Positions 17,742 through 29,100 of a stretch of DNA of 64,000 nt are shown here, piece by piece. The notes beneath the pieces are model-generated. The model searched no databases. It was not told the DNA's origin and saw nothing but the letters and a program-made list of their open reading frames with translations. The position numbers and the translations under genes were made by a program. How positions within the stretch are numbered: position 1 is the first letter of the stretch; every line of letters starts with the position of its first letter. Origin of the DNA: Nostoc sp. NMS2 (GTDB lineage Bacteria; Cyanobacteriota; Cyanobacteriia; Cyanobacteriales; Nostocaceae); NCBI RefSeq assembly GCF_017115105.1, contig NZ_JABXKH010000163.1, positions 1-64,000 of the forward strand, read 5' to 3'.

Positions 17742-18382
17742 TGGGATAGCTCTGGAATAAAATTAACATTGCAGGCAAAATTAGTGAATTACCTTTTCGG
17801 AATTCACTGCGACTTTGTTGGAAGCACTATTCAGATAAATATAGCGGTCACGTTTGAGTTAGTACAGAGATTCCACACCCCCCAACTCTTAATTAACCAA
17901 TCTTTGTTAAGCTAGAAAGCACGAATTACAAATAAACCAATCCATATTATTGCCCAATAGCAAAATGGCCCGACTGGTTGCCAGGATATAGTATTTCAAA
18001 AATTAGATTAGTTTTCTGTATCTTTCGCTAATCTAGCCAATCTAACATTAACTCAAGTGCAACAAATAGACTATTGGCTCTCGCCCATCAGTCACAAAAG
18101 CATCATTGTTATCCGTATTTAGTAGCCTAAAATTGCTGATACTTTTAGTTTTCTTGCAAAAGTTTTTTTGCCCCTTATGCTAAAGTCTGAAGCAATCAAA
18201 ATCTCTTATTTATTAGGTGAAAAAGACTTTCTATCAAGGCTTTTATGGATTAATTCAGCACTGAAGAACAATGTTTTTTTCGCCATGACTAAAGTTGTTG
18301 GGTACTTTTGCGAGAAGTTTTTTCTTGAGGATAACTTCATCAAGAGAAAAGTATTATTAAAAACTAAGCATTCAAAAAGCCC

Positions 18383-18594
18383 AATTTCTTACTTAGAGGA
18401 TGTTTGAAAAGTATTGGGTGAATAAAATGATGCCTCCGGCACGCCAAGGGCGAACGCTACTACACAAACAAAGTCCATCTCCGTGGATTAATGCAAAATC
18501 AAGGGTTTTTAACCTGCGAGGCAGGTTTGGCCTGTGTAGCCGCGATTTCCAATCGCCGAGGCAAGTAAGAAATTAGACTTTTCAAACAACCTCT
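18383..18594. repeat. Inverted-repeat element (TGTTTGAAAAGT type)
   Basis: AGAGGATGTTTGAAAAGT (18395-18412) faces ACTTTTCAAACAACCTCT (18577-18594) with one mismatch in 18 bp. A second pair, AATTTCTTACTT (18383-18394) and AAGTAAGAAATT (18563-18574), is interlocked with it. The interior has the segment GTGTAGCCGCGATTTCCAATCGCC, cut here as GCGATTTCCAATCGCC, which is shared in opposite orientation with the 160-bp MITE. A lone copy of the terminus, GACTTTTCAAACATCC, occurs near 60879. No clear target duplication was found. Confidence 0.6.
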
Positions 18595-18803
18595 TAGGTC
18601 TTGAGCTTGTAGAGCAACTTTTAGGGTTGGGATTGGGCAAAACTATCAATTGCACAACAAGAATGGGAAACCTCCGACCAAGGATGAGTTAGCTGACAAT
18701 TACCGCCATAATGGTGTGTGGTGAGATGCACAGCCGACTAGACCAGCAGAAGGGAATCTCTTCATAAGTACTGGAAACTGGTTCTAATGTTGTTTGGGGC
18801 TAA

Positions 18804-18899
18804 ATATAGCGGTTCTCGCTTGAGTGAGGTACAAGAACCCCTCCCCGCAAGCGAGGAGGTGACTATGATGTACCTTGTATGATTAGGAAACGCTATATT
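18804..18899. repeat. 96-bp palindromic element (AATATAGCG termini)
   Basis: AATATAGCG (18804-18812) and its complement CGCTATATT (18891-18899) bound a second pair, GGTACA/TGTACC, and a central hairpin CCTCCCCGC-AA-GCGAGGAGG. The left half recurs in degraded form from 17838 (AATATAGCGGTCACGTTTGA). It behaves like a small dispersed repeat with strong RNA or cruciform-forming potential. Confidence 0.65.
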
Positions 18900-19346
18900 C
18901 ACCCGGCACAATTTGAAGTGACAAATTCAAGAACTTACAGTGAAATTCTTGATTAGTAGTACATACCTGCAAAATAGCTATGTCCAGCTAGATGGTAGAT
19001 AACAAGTGACGTACTCACTAAAATTCAGATTACTATAATTTTCAAAAAAAGTTAGCAGAAATATCTAAACTTTATGATAAATCAGTAAAGTAAGCATGAA
19101 AACTAATTAATATTATCTTTCAGTATTTTTTTGCTCTAATATCCGGGAAGGCTAAAAATGTACAGTAAAAGATAATTTTGTCTGCTTATTTAATTACACT
19201 TAATAGATAGATGAATCATTTTATAATAGCAATTTAACCGAAGAATCTCAAGCTTTAAAAGTCACAAATATAAATACAAAATTGCCCGCTTAGACATAGC
19301 CCATCGTAAACATGGCATTCATTAACCCATAAGCTATATGTAGCAA

Positions 19347-19375
19347 AAAGACGCAAAGAAATTCTTTGCGTCTTT
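19347..19375 (-). terminator. Rho-independent terminator of the gene at 19426-19959
   Basis: A perfect 12-bp stem AAAGACGCAAAG/CTTTGCGTCTTT with a 5-nt loop. Read on the minus strand it ends in TTTTT, about 50 nt after the stop codon of the upstream minus-strand gene. Confidence 0.85.
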
Positions 19376-19425
19376 GGTGTGAGATTTATAAATGGATATT
19401 CTCACCGTGATAATTCTCCATCTAC

Positions 19426-19959
19426 TTAAACTTGTTCGCGCCAGCACCAGCTTAAAAGTGTTCCACCAGCCACCAACTTAACTACTTCCAGTACCCAATA
19501 ACTACCGTGTAGTAAATTCATGGTCGATGGAATAGCAGCTGCTGCTTCAAATAGGTTTAGCTGAACTCCTATGGCGCACATTTGCGGAGTTAAGAAATAG
19601 GTGTCGAGCATAGCTATAGTTAGCAGCAGTCCAGATAAAATAATACTGCCAATGCGCCAGTGATATTGGGTTTTACCCAAGGCTAATGCCCCTGTCAGTA
19701 CTACAGCAGCAGATAATAATTCCATCCGATTGAAGTTCCAAAAAATCGTATAGCCTGCTGTTGTAAAACCAGCTTGGCTCATCATGCCGGAAAGATAAAG
19801 GCTAGGCATAATTACCCAGTCTAAAACTAAACTAGCACTGAGCCAAAAGCCCAAAGTCAATATAATAGCGGTTTGCCAAATTGGTCGTTTGTATTCAAGG
19901 CTAGAAATAGCAGTCATAAAATAATTGCGTGTGTTGTATTTCTTAGTTTCTAACTTCAT
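19426..19959 (-). CDS. Four-span membrane protein of unknown function
   Basis: 177 residues from ATG 19959 (a TTG at 19983 and an ATG at 19917 are alternatives; none has a clear ribosome-binding site). Four hydrophobic segments are seen: about 27-50 (TAIILTLGFWLSASLVLDWVI), 80-100, 105-125 and 150-170. The motif SLVLDWVIMPSLYLSGMM followed by GYTIFWNFNRMELL resembles small integral-membrane proteins of the DUF4149 kind, but that assignment is tentative. A strong terminator follows it. Confidence 0.7.
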   Translation of the reverse strand: MKLETKKYNTRNYFMTAISSLEYKRPIWQTAIILTLGFWLSASLVLDWVIMPSLYLSGMMSQAGFTTAGYTIFWNFNRMELLSAAVVLTGALALGKTQYHWRIGSIILSGLLLTIAMLDTYFLTPQMCAIGVQLNLFEAAAAIPSTMNLLHGSYWVLEVVKLVAGGTLLSWCWREQV

Positions 19960-20188
19960 TGGCAGTTTGACAAGTAATATCAACTAACCTTTACAAAGCG
20001 ATTTATCTTAATTGATTCTTAATCCAATCCCAAGATTTTTTAAACTTGATTGAGAAATATTAAGATATTTTAAAAAATAATTTAAATAGATTTTGCTTCT
20101 TAATAAATACTCAATTTTTTATTGCATTTCTAGCCTCTGTCTGGAAACGAGAAAGATGATAATTAGTGGTTAGATTTAGCAAAGTCAC

Positions 20189-22774
20189 CTATTTTTCTTG
20201 AAATGTCCAGACACCTTCATCCCAATCTGACTCTGTTGGAGGTGATTGTAACCAATGCTGACAACGGAGAAGATGCAACATCGCAGCTTTATCTTGGTTG
20301 TCTGCGGCTAAAACTTTGGCGAACTCGGCTCTAGCAAAGGCAAACTGGCGATTGAGGTAATACTCACGCCCTTTGTGATAATGCTCAATTACTTGCAATT
20401 TTTCGCTTTCAATTGGGTTGGAACGCAAACCCAGTAATTCGTATATGGCTACTGGCTCATTTCTGCCTTTGACACGAATGTAATCTAGTTCTCTAGCCCA
20501 AATATGATCTTCGCATGGTTTAAAAGTGTTATGGCTAATAATAATGTCGCAACCATATTGTTTACTGACACTTTCTAATCGAGAGCCAAGATTAACGCCA
20601 TCGCCAATGGCGGTAAATTCCATGCGTTTACTAGAGCCAATATTCCCACTAATTACGGTATCTGAGTTGATGCCAATGCCGATTTTAATTCTGGGTTTAT
20701 CATCTACATAGCGACGTTGATTAAATTCGTGCAGGCGATGGCGCATTTCTAAGGATGTTTGCACTGCCATCCAAGCGTGTTCTTCTAATGGGAGAGGAGA
20801 ACCAAACACAGCCATAATTGCATCGCCGATGTATTTGTCAAGAGTGCCTTTATGTTTAAAAACTGCCTCTACCATTGATTCAAAATATTCATTGAGCATA
20901 CTTACCACTTCTTCTGCTTCCAAGTTTTCTGTCAAAGTGGTGTAGCCGCGAATATCGGAAAATAAAATCGAAACTTCTTTGCGATCGCCACCTAGTTTAG
21001 CATCATCTAATTTCAGCAATTCTTCGGCTAATTCTTGAGTCATGTAGCGGTACATGGTACTTTTAAGCCGTTTTTCATCACTGATGTCTTCCATCACCAC
21101 CAGTGCCCCACGGACTTGCTCGTGGTCGCTGGCATCAGCAATTGTATTGATGGATAAATTAATACTGTGACTTGCTGTACCAGTAGTTACAAGTGTGCGA
21201 TCGGGGTAATACTGCTGGCGGCCTTTTAAGTCAACTGCATGTAAAGCATCTTGATACCACTTGCTAAAGTCGCCTTCTTTGATGCCGATCGCATCAGTAA
21301 CTAATTTACCTTCTAATCGGTCATCTATTCCCAGTCCTAGCAAACGTTGGGCGCTTTCATTGGCGGCGATAATTAACCCAGTTTTATCAGTGGAAACTAC
21401 TCCATTGGAAAGACTACGCAGAATATCCCGTTGCATTTGTTCTTGTTGCTTGACTGTGGCAAACAACTGAGCATTTTGCAGCGCTACTCCCGCTTGAATA
21501 TTAAAAGCTTCCATAAATTCTTCATCGTTGCGGTCAAAGCTAGCTTGGAAGCAGTCGGGAGCTTTGGGCCAATCAACAGGATTATAATGGGGAAAATCAC
21601 CAGTTTTCTTTTTATTTACGAGTTGGGTAACGCCAATCAGTTGTTGATCGGCGTTAAATACTGGCATACAAAGTAAGCTACAGGTGCGATAACCATTTTG
21701 CTGGTCAAGTTTTTTGGCGGTATCAGAGTCAGGATCGTCGTACAAATCAAAGGCAATATTCAGTTTCTTGCCAGAAGCCGCTACTATCCCCGCAAAGCCT
21801 TTGCCTACGGGGACTCGTAATTCTTTAGTTGAACCATCATCCTGAGTGATTTTCGTCCACAATTCATGACGATCGCGGTCTATTAACCATAGTGTACTGC
21901 GATCGGCATTCATCAATTCCTTGGCTTCATCCATTACCCGCTTCAGGGTGTCTTCTAAGTCGAGACTGCTTTGAGAGAGAGACTTGATCGCTTTCATTAG
22001 CGCCGCCACTGCTCTTTGTTTTTGGGTGGCGACATAAAAAGAGCGCGAGGATTCTAAAATTAGGCGAATCGAAGGAGCAAATTCTTGAAATAATTGTTCG
22101 TCACAAGAGAGAAAACCTTTGGTATCAATCCGCTCTGCCAGGGGAGCGGCGTGATTATTCCCATATTTTAATTTATTCAGTAATTGTACTACTGCAACTA
22201 ACTGTCCATGTTCGTTTAACAACGGCAAAGCCAGCATGGTGTAGGTGCGGTAGCCAGTTCTTTTTTCTTGTTCTTGGGCAAAATGCGATCGCGGATCGTT
22301 ATAAAAATCAAAGGGAATATTGATCACTTGTTTGAAAGTGGCAACTTCCCCAGCAATGCCTTTATTGGCAGGGATGCGAATTTCTAAAGAGCGATCGCCC
22401 TCACCTTCAGCTAAAATCGACCAGAGTTCTTGTTTTTCTTCATCTAATAAAAATATCGTTGTCCGGTCTGCCCCCAGTAATTCTCCGGTTTTCAAGGTAA
22501 TGGAATGCAACATTTCTTGCAGGAGAGTTTCAAACCCCTGAGAATCCAGCATTGATAGGGTTTGATGGACAATCTGTAATTTTTGCTCGACATCCTGAAC
22601 AACCTGCTTAAAAGTATCCTGAGTCAGGGGAGCAAGAAACGTAGAAAAATTTCCTTGTGTTGTGGCAAGAGCGCCCACAGGAGCAGAATTTGCTGGTAAT
22701 TCGAGGTTTTCTTGGTTGTGAACACCAATAATCAAATCGGTGGCCTCCCCACAACTTTCTTGATACACTGACAT
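20189..22774 (-). CDS. cyaB: Adenylate cyclase with two GAF domains and a PAS domain (CyaB type)
   Basis: 861 residues, nearly the length of CyaB1/CyaB2 of Anabaena (about 860) and the same architecture. GAF-A is about 75-240 and GAF-B about 270-435; each has an NKxnFxxxDE-type cyclic-nucleotide signature (NKLKYG...CDEQLFQEF; NKKKTG...NDEEFMEAF). PAS is about 450-560 (RSLSNGVVSTDKTGLIIAANESA). The class III cyclase domain is about 595-780: metal-binding Asp in FSDIRGYTTL and YIGDAIMAVFG, adenine-selecting Lys in TLDKYIGD, and transition-state Asn and Arg in GDGVNLGSRLES. In CyaB1/CyaB2 the GAF tandem binds cAMP and activates the cyclase in a positive loop. Both GAF and cyclase key residues look intact. 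Confidence 0.95.
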   Translation of the reverse strand: MSVYQESCGEATDLIIGVHNQENLELPANSAPVGALATTQGNFSTFLAPLTQDTFKQVVQDVEQKLQIVHQTLSMLDSQGFETLLQEMLHSITLKTGELLGADRTTIFLLDEEKQELWSILAEGEGDRSLEIRIPANKGIAGEVATFKQVINIPFDFYNDPRSHFAQEQEKRTGYRTYTMLALPLLNEHGQLVAVVQLLNKLKYGNNHAAPLAERIDTKGFLSCDEQLFQEFAPSIRLILESSRSFYVATQKQRAVAALMKAIKSLSQSSLDLEDTLKRVMDEAKELMNADRSTLWLIDRDRHELWTKITQDDGSTKELRVPVGKGFAGIVAASGKKLNIAFDLYDDPDSDTAKKLDQQNGYRTCSLLCMPVFNADQQLIGVTQLVNKKKTGDFPHYNPVDWPKAPDCFQASFDRNDEEFMEAFNIQAGVALQNAQLFATVKQQEQMQRDILRSLSNGVVSTDKTGLIIAANESAQRLLGLGIDDRLEGKLVTDAIGIKEGDFSKWYQDALHAVDLKGRQQYYPDRTLVTTGTASHSINLSINTIADASDHEQVRGALVVMEDISDEKRLKSTMYRYMTQELAEELLKLDDAKLGGDRKEVSILFSDIRGYTTLTENLEAEEVVSMLNEYFESMVEAVFKHKGTLDKYIGDAIMAVFGSPLPLEEHAWMAVQTSLEMRHRLHEFNQRRYVDDKPRIKIGIGINSDTVISGNIGSSKRMEFTAIGDGVNLGSRLESVSKQYGCDIIISHNTFKPCEDHIWARELDYIRVKGRNEPVAIYELLGLRSNPIESEKLQVIEHYHKGREYYLNRQFAFARAEFAKVLAADNQDKAAMLHLLRCQHWLQSPPTESDWDEGVWTFQEK

Positions 22775-23133
22775 AACTGGTATTTTATATAGCAGGATGA
22801 GATTTTAGATTTAAGAATGAGATGAAATTTATGTAACTTGTGCTAAAAGCAACAATGCCTTGATATTATCCATAGTTTAATCGCTTGTTTAGCTAGCGTC
22901 ATCCTGTGAATAAGGGTGGAAGTTGATTACCAACAACCATATCTTGACCAGAACCCCTTGCCACTGACGCATACAGATGATGAATAGAGGGTCAGACCCC
23001 TGATTTAAACGATAAAACAATATTGTCTGTATCCCGTATATCATTACCAAGACGCGATAAATCGCCGTCTCTACAAAAGACCGATTATTGTAGAGACGGC
23101 GATTCATAGCGTCTCTTGTCTTAACCGAACTGA
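22775..23133. other. Intergenic region with GTAGAGACGGCGATT palindrome
   Basis: Between two minus-strand signalling genes. At about 23047-23112 GACGCGATAAATCGCCGTCTC faces GAGACGGCGATTCATAGCGTC, cut here: the core pair is CGCCGTCTCTACAA and TTGTAGAGACGGCG. It ends with GTCTTAACCGAACTGAC, which matches the right end of the element at 40084-40219, so this is a related and partly degraded copy. No gene is supported. Confidence 0.6.
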
Positions 23134-26100
23134 CTACAAACTTTTAATTAACGATCCGATCGCCTTTACCAATTCTTCTGGATCTACAGGTTTGGAAATA
23201 TGTTGTTGAAATCCAACAGCGATCGCTTGCTGATGATCTATCTCTCCAGCATAGGCAGTTAAAGCGATCGCCGGAATTGTCCCGCCTTGCTCTGGTTCTA
23301 GACTCCTAATCTGTCGCATCAGCATATAGCCATCCATTTCTGGCATCCCAATATCACTAATAATCAAATTTGGCTGAAATTGACTCAGTGCAGTTAAAGC
23401 TGCAATGGCTGAGGCTACAGCTGTCACAGTTGCCCCATATTGCTCCAGCATGAAAGGTAAAAATTCTCGCATATCTGCGTCATCATCGACCACGAGAATC
23501 TCTAAGCCAGACAAGGGTAAGGACTGATCTGGCAGAAGTGAGGAGTTATCTTTTGCATCCTTGATTCCTTTACTTTGATTCTGTAAACATGGAAGTCTGA
23601 CGGTGAAAGTTGCTCCTTGTTCTTCGCCCAGGCTTTCTGCTTGCACAGTTCCGCCGTGAAGTTCTACAAGATGCTGGACGATCGCTAATCCTAAACCTAA
23701 ACCGCCAAATTTTCGAGTTGTGGCACCATCTGCTTGACGGAAATAATCAAAGACGTAAGGTAAGAACTCAGGTGCAATCCCTTTTCCTGTATCAGTTATG
23801 CGAATTTGTACCTGTGAGCCAACCTGCTCTAATTTAATTTTTACCTGTCCCTCAGTGGGAGTAAACTTAATGGCATTGGAAAGAATATTCCAAATAACTT
23901 GTTGCAATCGATTGGCATCACCTAAAACTGGCCCGACACCAGATTCAATAATTGTCTGAATCTCGATGGACTTAGCCTGTGCTGATAAACGCACTGTTTC
24001 GATCGCAGCTTCAATAACTGATATCAAATTAATCGGGCCGAAATTGAGGCTCAACTTACCCTGAAGGATGCGGGAGACATCAAGCAAATCTTCAATTAAT
24101 TGGGTTTGTAACTTGGCGTTGCGCTCAATGGTTTCGAGGGCGCGATCGCTTGTTGCTTGGTCAAGTTTGCGACTCCGCATCAGCTTTGTCCAACCCAGAA
24201 TCGGGTTAAGGGGTGTTCTCAGTTCATGGGATAGCACGGCTAAAAATTCATCTTTGATGCGGTTTGCTGATTCAGCAGCATTTCGCGCCATTCGTTCGGC
24301 TTCGTAAAGATGGGTACGAGTGATCGCTTGGGCGCATTGTTGAGCAAGAGCCAAGATAAACGCTTGATCTTCTCCACTAAGTAGTTGAAGTTGGTCAAAT
24401 CCTAAAGTTATACCTCCAATTGCCGAACCCTCCACCATCAAAGGAATAGAAATCCAAGCATTAATGTCATATTGGGCGTAAGCTTCAGCTAGATGAGGGT
24501 AACGAGCTATTCTATTTTGTTTTGATTCAACCCAAATGGGTTGTCCAGTCCGTACAGCTTCGGCTAGAGGAAAAGGTGAATCAATAGAAAAATGCTGCCA
24601 AGTATCTACCAAATCTTGCTGATAGCCAACCGCCTGCACAATTTCTAGTTCAGTTTTGTTTTCATTCAGTAAGGCGACGAAGACACAACTGGCTCCCAAG
24701 GCAGCCAGACTTTGCTCTACAATGACTTCAGAGACTTGGGCTGGTGTCAGCGATTCTGAAAGGGCAGCCGTGATCGATTGCAGACGGGCAATGCGCTCTA
24801 GGGCTTGCACTGCGGTTTTTTGGGCTTGCTGTGCTTCTTGGTAAAGGCGGGCATTATCAATAGCGATCGCTGCTCGATGGGCAATATCTTCAGCTAGTAA
24901 CAAGTCAGCCGTGCTGTAACGACGTTCTGATTCTGCCGTAAAAAAGGAAATTGCACCAAAAATTCTTTCCCGTGCCATCAAGGGCAGTATTATACAGGAT
25001 TTTAAACCGATTTCACGTATAATTCTGAGATGTTCTGCATCTGGAATACCTTGTACTAGGGCTGCATCTGAAATTTCAGTTACCATTTCAGCAATTCCTG
25101 TACGCAGGACTTTAGGCACACCTTGAGGTTCATCCATCTTTCTAGGATAATGCTGATGAAGTTCCCAACCGAGTTTAACTTTCTCTGGATCTCGGTGAGC
25201 AACTGCTACCCGATTAATTGATTGGTTCTCTTGCAGCAGATCGACGCTGCACCAATCGGCGAAGTAAGGCACAACCAGGTTGGCCACACTTGCTAGCGTG
25301 CTTTCGTAATTGAGGGAAGATGCAAGGGTTGCACTGACTTGAGCTAAAAATGCTGCTCGTTTTTGATCGGCTTCTGCTTCCTGTCGCGCGGTTTGCTCTT
25401 GAATTAGTTGGATACGTTCGGCTTCAGCTTGTTTGCGATCTGTGATATCAAGCACAACACCACTCATGTGTGTGGCTTTACCTGCTTCGTTGAAAAAGGC
25501 TTTTCCCCGGCAGGCTAGGTAGCGGATACTGCCGTCATCCCAAATAATTCGATATTCTAAATCATGCTCGATACCTTCGTTAATTGCTCGACTCAACGAT
25601 TGAGCCAGCAATGGGCTATCATCTGGATGCAAACGAGCTAAAATTGCTTCCGAAGTTGCAACAAAAGTTTCAGGTGTTAACCCAAATAGTTGATAAGTCT
25701 GCTCATCCCAGTCAAACAAATCATTGGCAATATCCCAACTCCAAACACCAATTTTGCCAGACTTCAATGCCAAGTTGAGTTGTTCTTGGCTGTTCTCTAA
25801 ATTTTGATAAAGACGAGCATTTTCTAGAGAAATAGCAATTTGAACTGTCAAAATCTCTAGTACCGAAAGTTTGTCCTGTGTAAAGGCGCTGGGAATGAGA
25901 TTGTTTTCTAAATATAAAATACCAAGTAATTTTGACTGACGTGCGATCGGTAAACAAAGTACAGATTTAGGTTGTTTTTGGATTATATACTCATCTCTAG
26001 AAAACATATTTTGCTCAGTAGCATTCTGCAAAATCACTGTTTCTTGAGTTCGCTGCACATAATTCAGCATTGATTGCGGAATAACTTGTGAAATTTCGCC

Positions 26101-29100
26101 ATCAAATACGGGTCGAGAAACATTCGGTTTCTCAGCCTGGGGATTAACTTTAGCTTCTACTTCAATTACCAAATTTTGCTCGTGTTCAAGCAACAAATAA
26201 CCGATTTCTGCTCCTGCTTGCTCAATGACAATTTGCATTAATGTCTTTAATAACCGCGAAAAAACAATTTCACTAGATATGCTTTGAGAAGCTTTAACTA
26301 CTGATAAAAAGTCTAGATGTTCACCTGTGGTGATAAATGTTCCGTTAGAAATAAGCTGTTGTTGTGGCAATAAGTGAGGATAGCATTCTTCTAAGTGCTT
26401 AACTTTAGCGGATGCCTCCCAGCGCAGATATGCATTTTTAGCTTCTTGCAAGTAGGTTTTGGCAATTAATTCAAACTCTCGCTCCAAGTAAAACTTAGCG
26501 CCTAGTTCATTAGCCAAAGCTTCATATTGCACAAATCCCTGCTCGCGGGCTGAAGCAATTGATTGTTCATACAAGCGCATTGCTTCCAAGTCTCGACCTT
26601 GAATTCGAGCTATTTCAGCAGCTATTAATTGAGACTTATGTAAGAAGTTTGCAGGGCAGTGTTTAGCCCAGTATTGCAATTGTTGCTGATGGGATTCTAG
26701 AGTTAGCAAAAACTGTTCTTGCTCTTGAAAAGATACAGTTGGATAAAGAGCAGTTAGAGTCAGTGAGTAATATAAAATATAATCTGTTTCAATGGGTAAT
26801 GCCAGTGTCGTAACGGGGAATTTAGATAATTCTAATGCACAACTTAGTGCTTCTGTATATTGTCCATAAGTAAAAAATATAATTAATTTGATAATGTGAT
26901 AAAAAATAATTCCACTGACAAAACCTGCATCTGTAATAAGAGATAAAGCGGATGATTCATCAAATTCATCATTACTTAGAGTCAAACTTTGGTGAGTGAG
27001 TCCGCGCAGATTCATCAGCAACATCTGCTGTAGTCTGATTGTCTGATAGACAGCCTCATGTTTAGACTGGCGGGCAAATACAATGTATTTCTCTAGAGAT
27101 TTATATGTATCTGAAAGTGGAGAGCCTAATTGGATAATTTGCCACGATCCTTGATAACCGTTGTAGTTTGCCATCGTCACATCGCCTGCTTCCACACAGC
27201 CAATAAATCCTCGTTCTAAAAAGGGAATATCGGTAGCAATATGGTTACGCCAAACGTTGATATGACTTCCATGAATGTGTAGAACAACTCCTCTAAGTTT
27301 CAAGTCGTGCAACTTTTCATTCAATTGAATTGTCATCTCAGAAAATGCGTAGCCTGTAGGAATATCATGGAAGATAGAAACTAACAACATGGCGTACATA
27401 CTGTAAGCAAAGCAGGACTCTTCCGTATTCCCAAACTTGAGTGAGTAGTTAACTGCTTTAAGTACGACTAAGGGAAAGAGATGAGGTCTACCAAGATAAG
27501 TAGGTGGGCCCAAAGTTGTCAACAGACTAATTACTGTTTTAATATTGGGGTCTTCGATTACTAAAGAATCAATTAAATCAGAGACTTCTCTGTTATCTAG
27601 ATTAATTAATATCTGGTTTTTTTCAATTGCGATCGCAGCTTGCACTTCTTCATTTGCATCAGGGAATGTTACCCCAAAAAGTTTTAAAGCTTCTAATCCC
27701 AATGTCAGCGCCTCTTCATATCTACCCGCAACTTGATAGAGTCTGATTTGCAGCATATAAATATTAGATTTTTCTACATGAGATTCTACTTTGAGCAATA
27801 GTAAGTCAAATAATTGTTCCGCTTGTTCTAAATTTCCTGTTAAAAATTCACACTCAGCTAGTTTTCTAAATAAAGTAAATGTTTGTTCATATTGTTCTAT
27901 CCAGGCATTCTCAGCTAAAAGATTCATGGCAACGCTAAAAAATCTTTTAGCAGGAGTGTAGGCTGTAGATGCTTTTGCCTTCTTACCAGCGATTAAATTC
28001 AATCTTACCAATTCATCTTTTTCTGTCTGTTCAATAATCAGATTAACTGCGAGGTTTAATTGATTAACTAAATCAAAAATTTGCTCGTTGACTTTTTCCT
28101 GACTAGAATTTTTCAGCAAAAGTCGCCCAATCGTCAGATGAACTACCGACTTTGATTCATCAGCAATTAAAGCATAAGCAGCTTGTTGAACTCGGTCATG
28201 ATAGAAACGATAGTTTCTACCAGCACTTTCATCTGACTCTACGAGGATAATTAATCCTCTTAAAATTGCTTCAGCAAGGGCATTTGCTGTTTCTTGAATA
28301 GATTTTTCACCAACGATCGCTAAAACTTCTAGATCAAAGCGATTACCAATACAGGAGGCTAATTTAAGCACTTCTTGAGTTGCGGCTGGCAGTTTTTGCA
28401 TCCGCCCAATCATCAAACTGACAATATTATCTGTAATACCTTGGGCTTCAATCTGAGCTAGATCCCATTTCCAAATTCGATATTGAGGGTTAAAATTTAG
28501 CAGATTTTCTTGATGCAGCGTTTTCAAAAATTCATTGACAAAAAAAGGATTACCATCAGTTTTTTGGATAATCAATTGAGCAAGAGGTTCTACTTGTTCT
28601 GCTGAACTATGCAATGTATCAGCAATCAATTGATTTACATAAACAAGATTCAAAGGAGTAAGAAGAATTCCAGTTGTTCTTACTCCCTGCTGGCAAATCT
28701 TCTCCATCATCAAACTAAAGGGATGCACAATATCTATTTCATTATCTCGATAGGCTAAAATGAAGCAGAGATATTGGATACTAGACCCAGTAATGACGGT
28801 TTTAATTAAATTTAAAGTAGCGCTGTCTGCCCACTGCATATCATCTAAAAAAACAGTGAGTGGATGCTCTTTTTGAGAAAAGACGCTGATAAAATTCTGA
28901 AATACTAAATTAAATCGGTTTTGAGATTCAGCAGGCCCCAACTCTGGTATAGGTGGCTGTTCGCCAACGATTAATTCAACTTCTGGAATTACATCGGCGA
29001 TTAATCTACCATTGTTCCCTAATGCTGCTTGTATTCGCTTTTTCCAATTGGCAAGTTGATCTTCCGGCTCGGTTAAAATTTGTCTAACAAGTGTTTGAAA

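Larger units (their letters stand above)
17742..19425. other. Long repeat-rich intergenic region
   Basis: Almost 1.7 kb with no gene I can defend. It holds half of an AATATAGCGG-type element (17838 on), an inverted-repeat element at 18383-18594, a 96-bp palindromic element at 18804-18899, and a terminator at 19347-19375. A 79-codon open frame at 18168-18407 begins with TTG and ends inside a repeat terminus; I treat it as chance. The stretch 18600-18800 is of higher G+C and looks like a gene remnant, but I cannot identify it. Confidence 0.55.

Noticed and set aside
18168..18407. 79-codon plus-strand frame starting with TTG
   Set aside because: No homology recognised, weak start, and its end lies in the terminus of a dispersed inverted repeat.
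22889..23107. 72-codon minus-strand frame between cyaB and the giant kinase
   Set aside because: Its first part is encoded by the GTAGAGACGGCG palindrome; no protein features.
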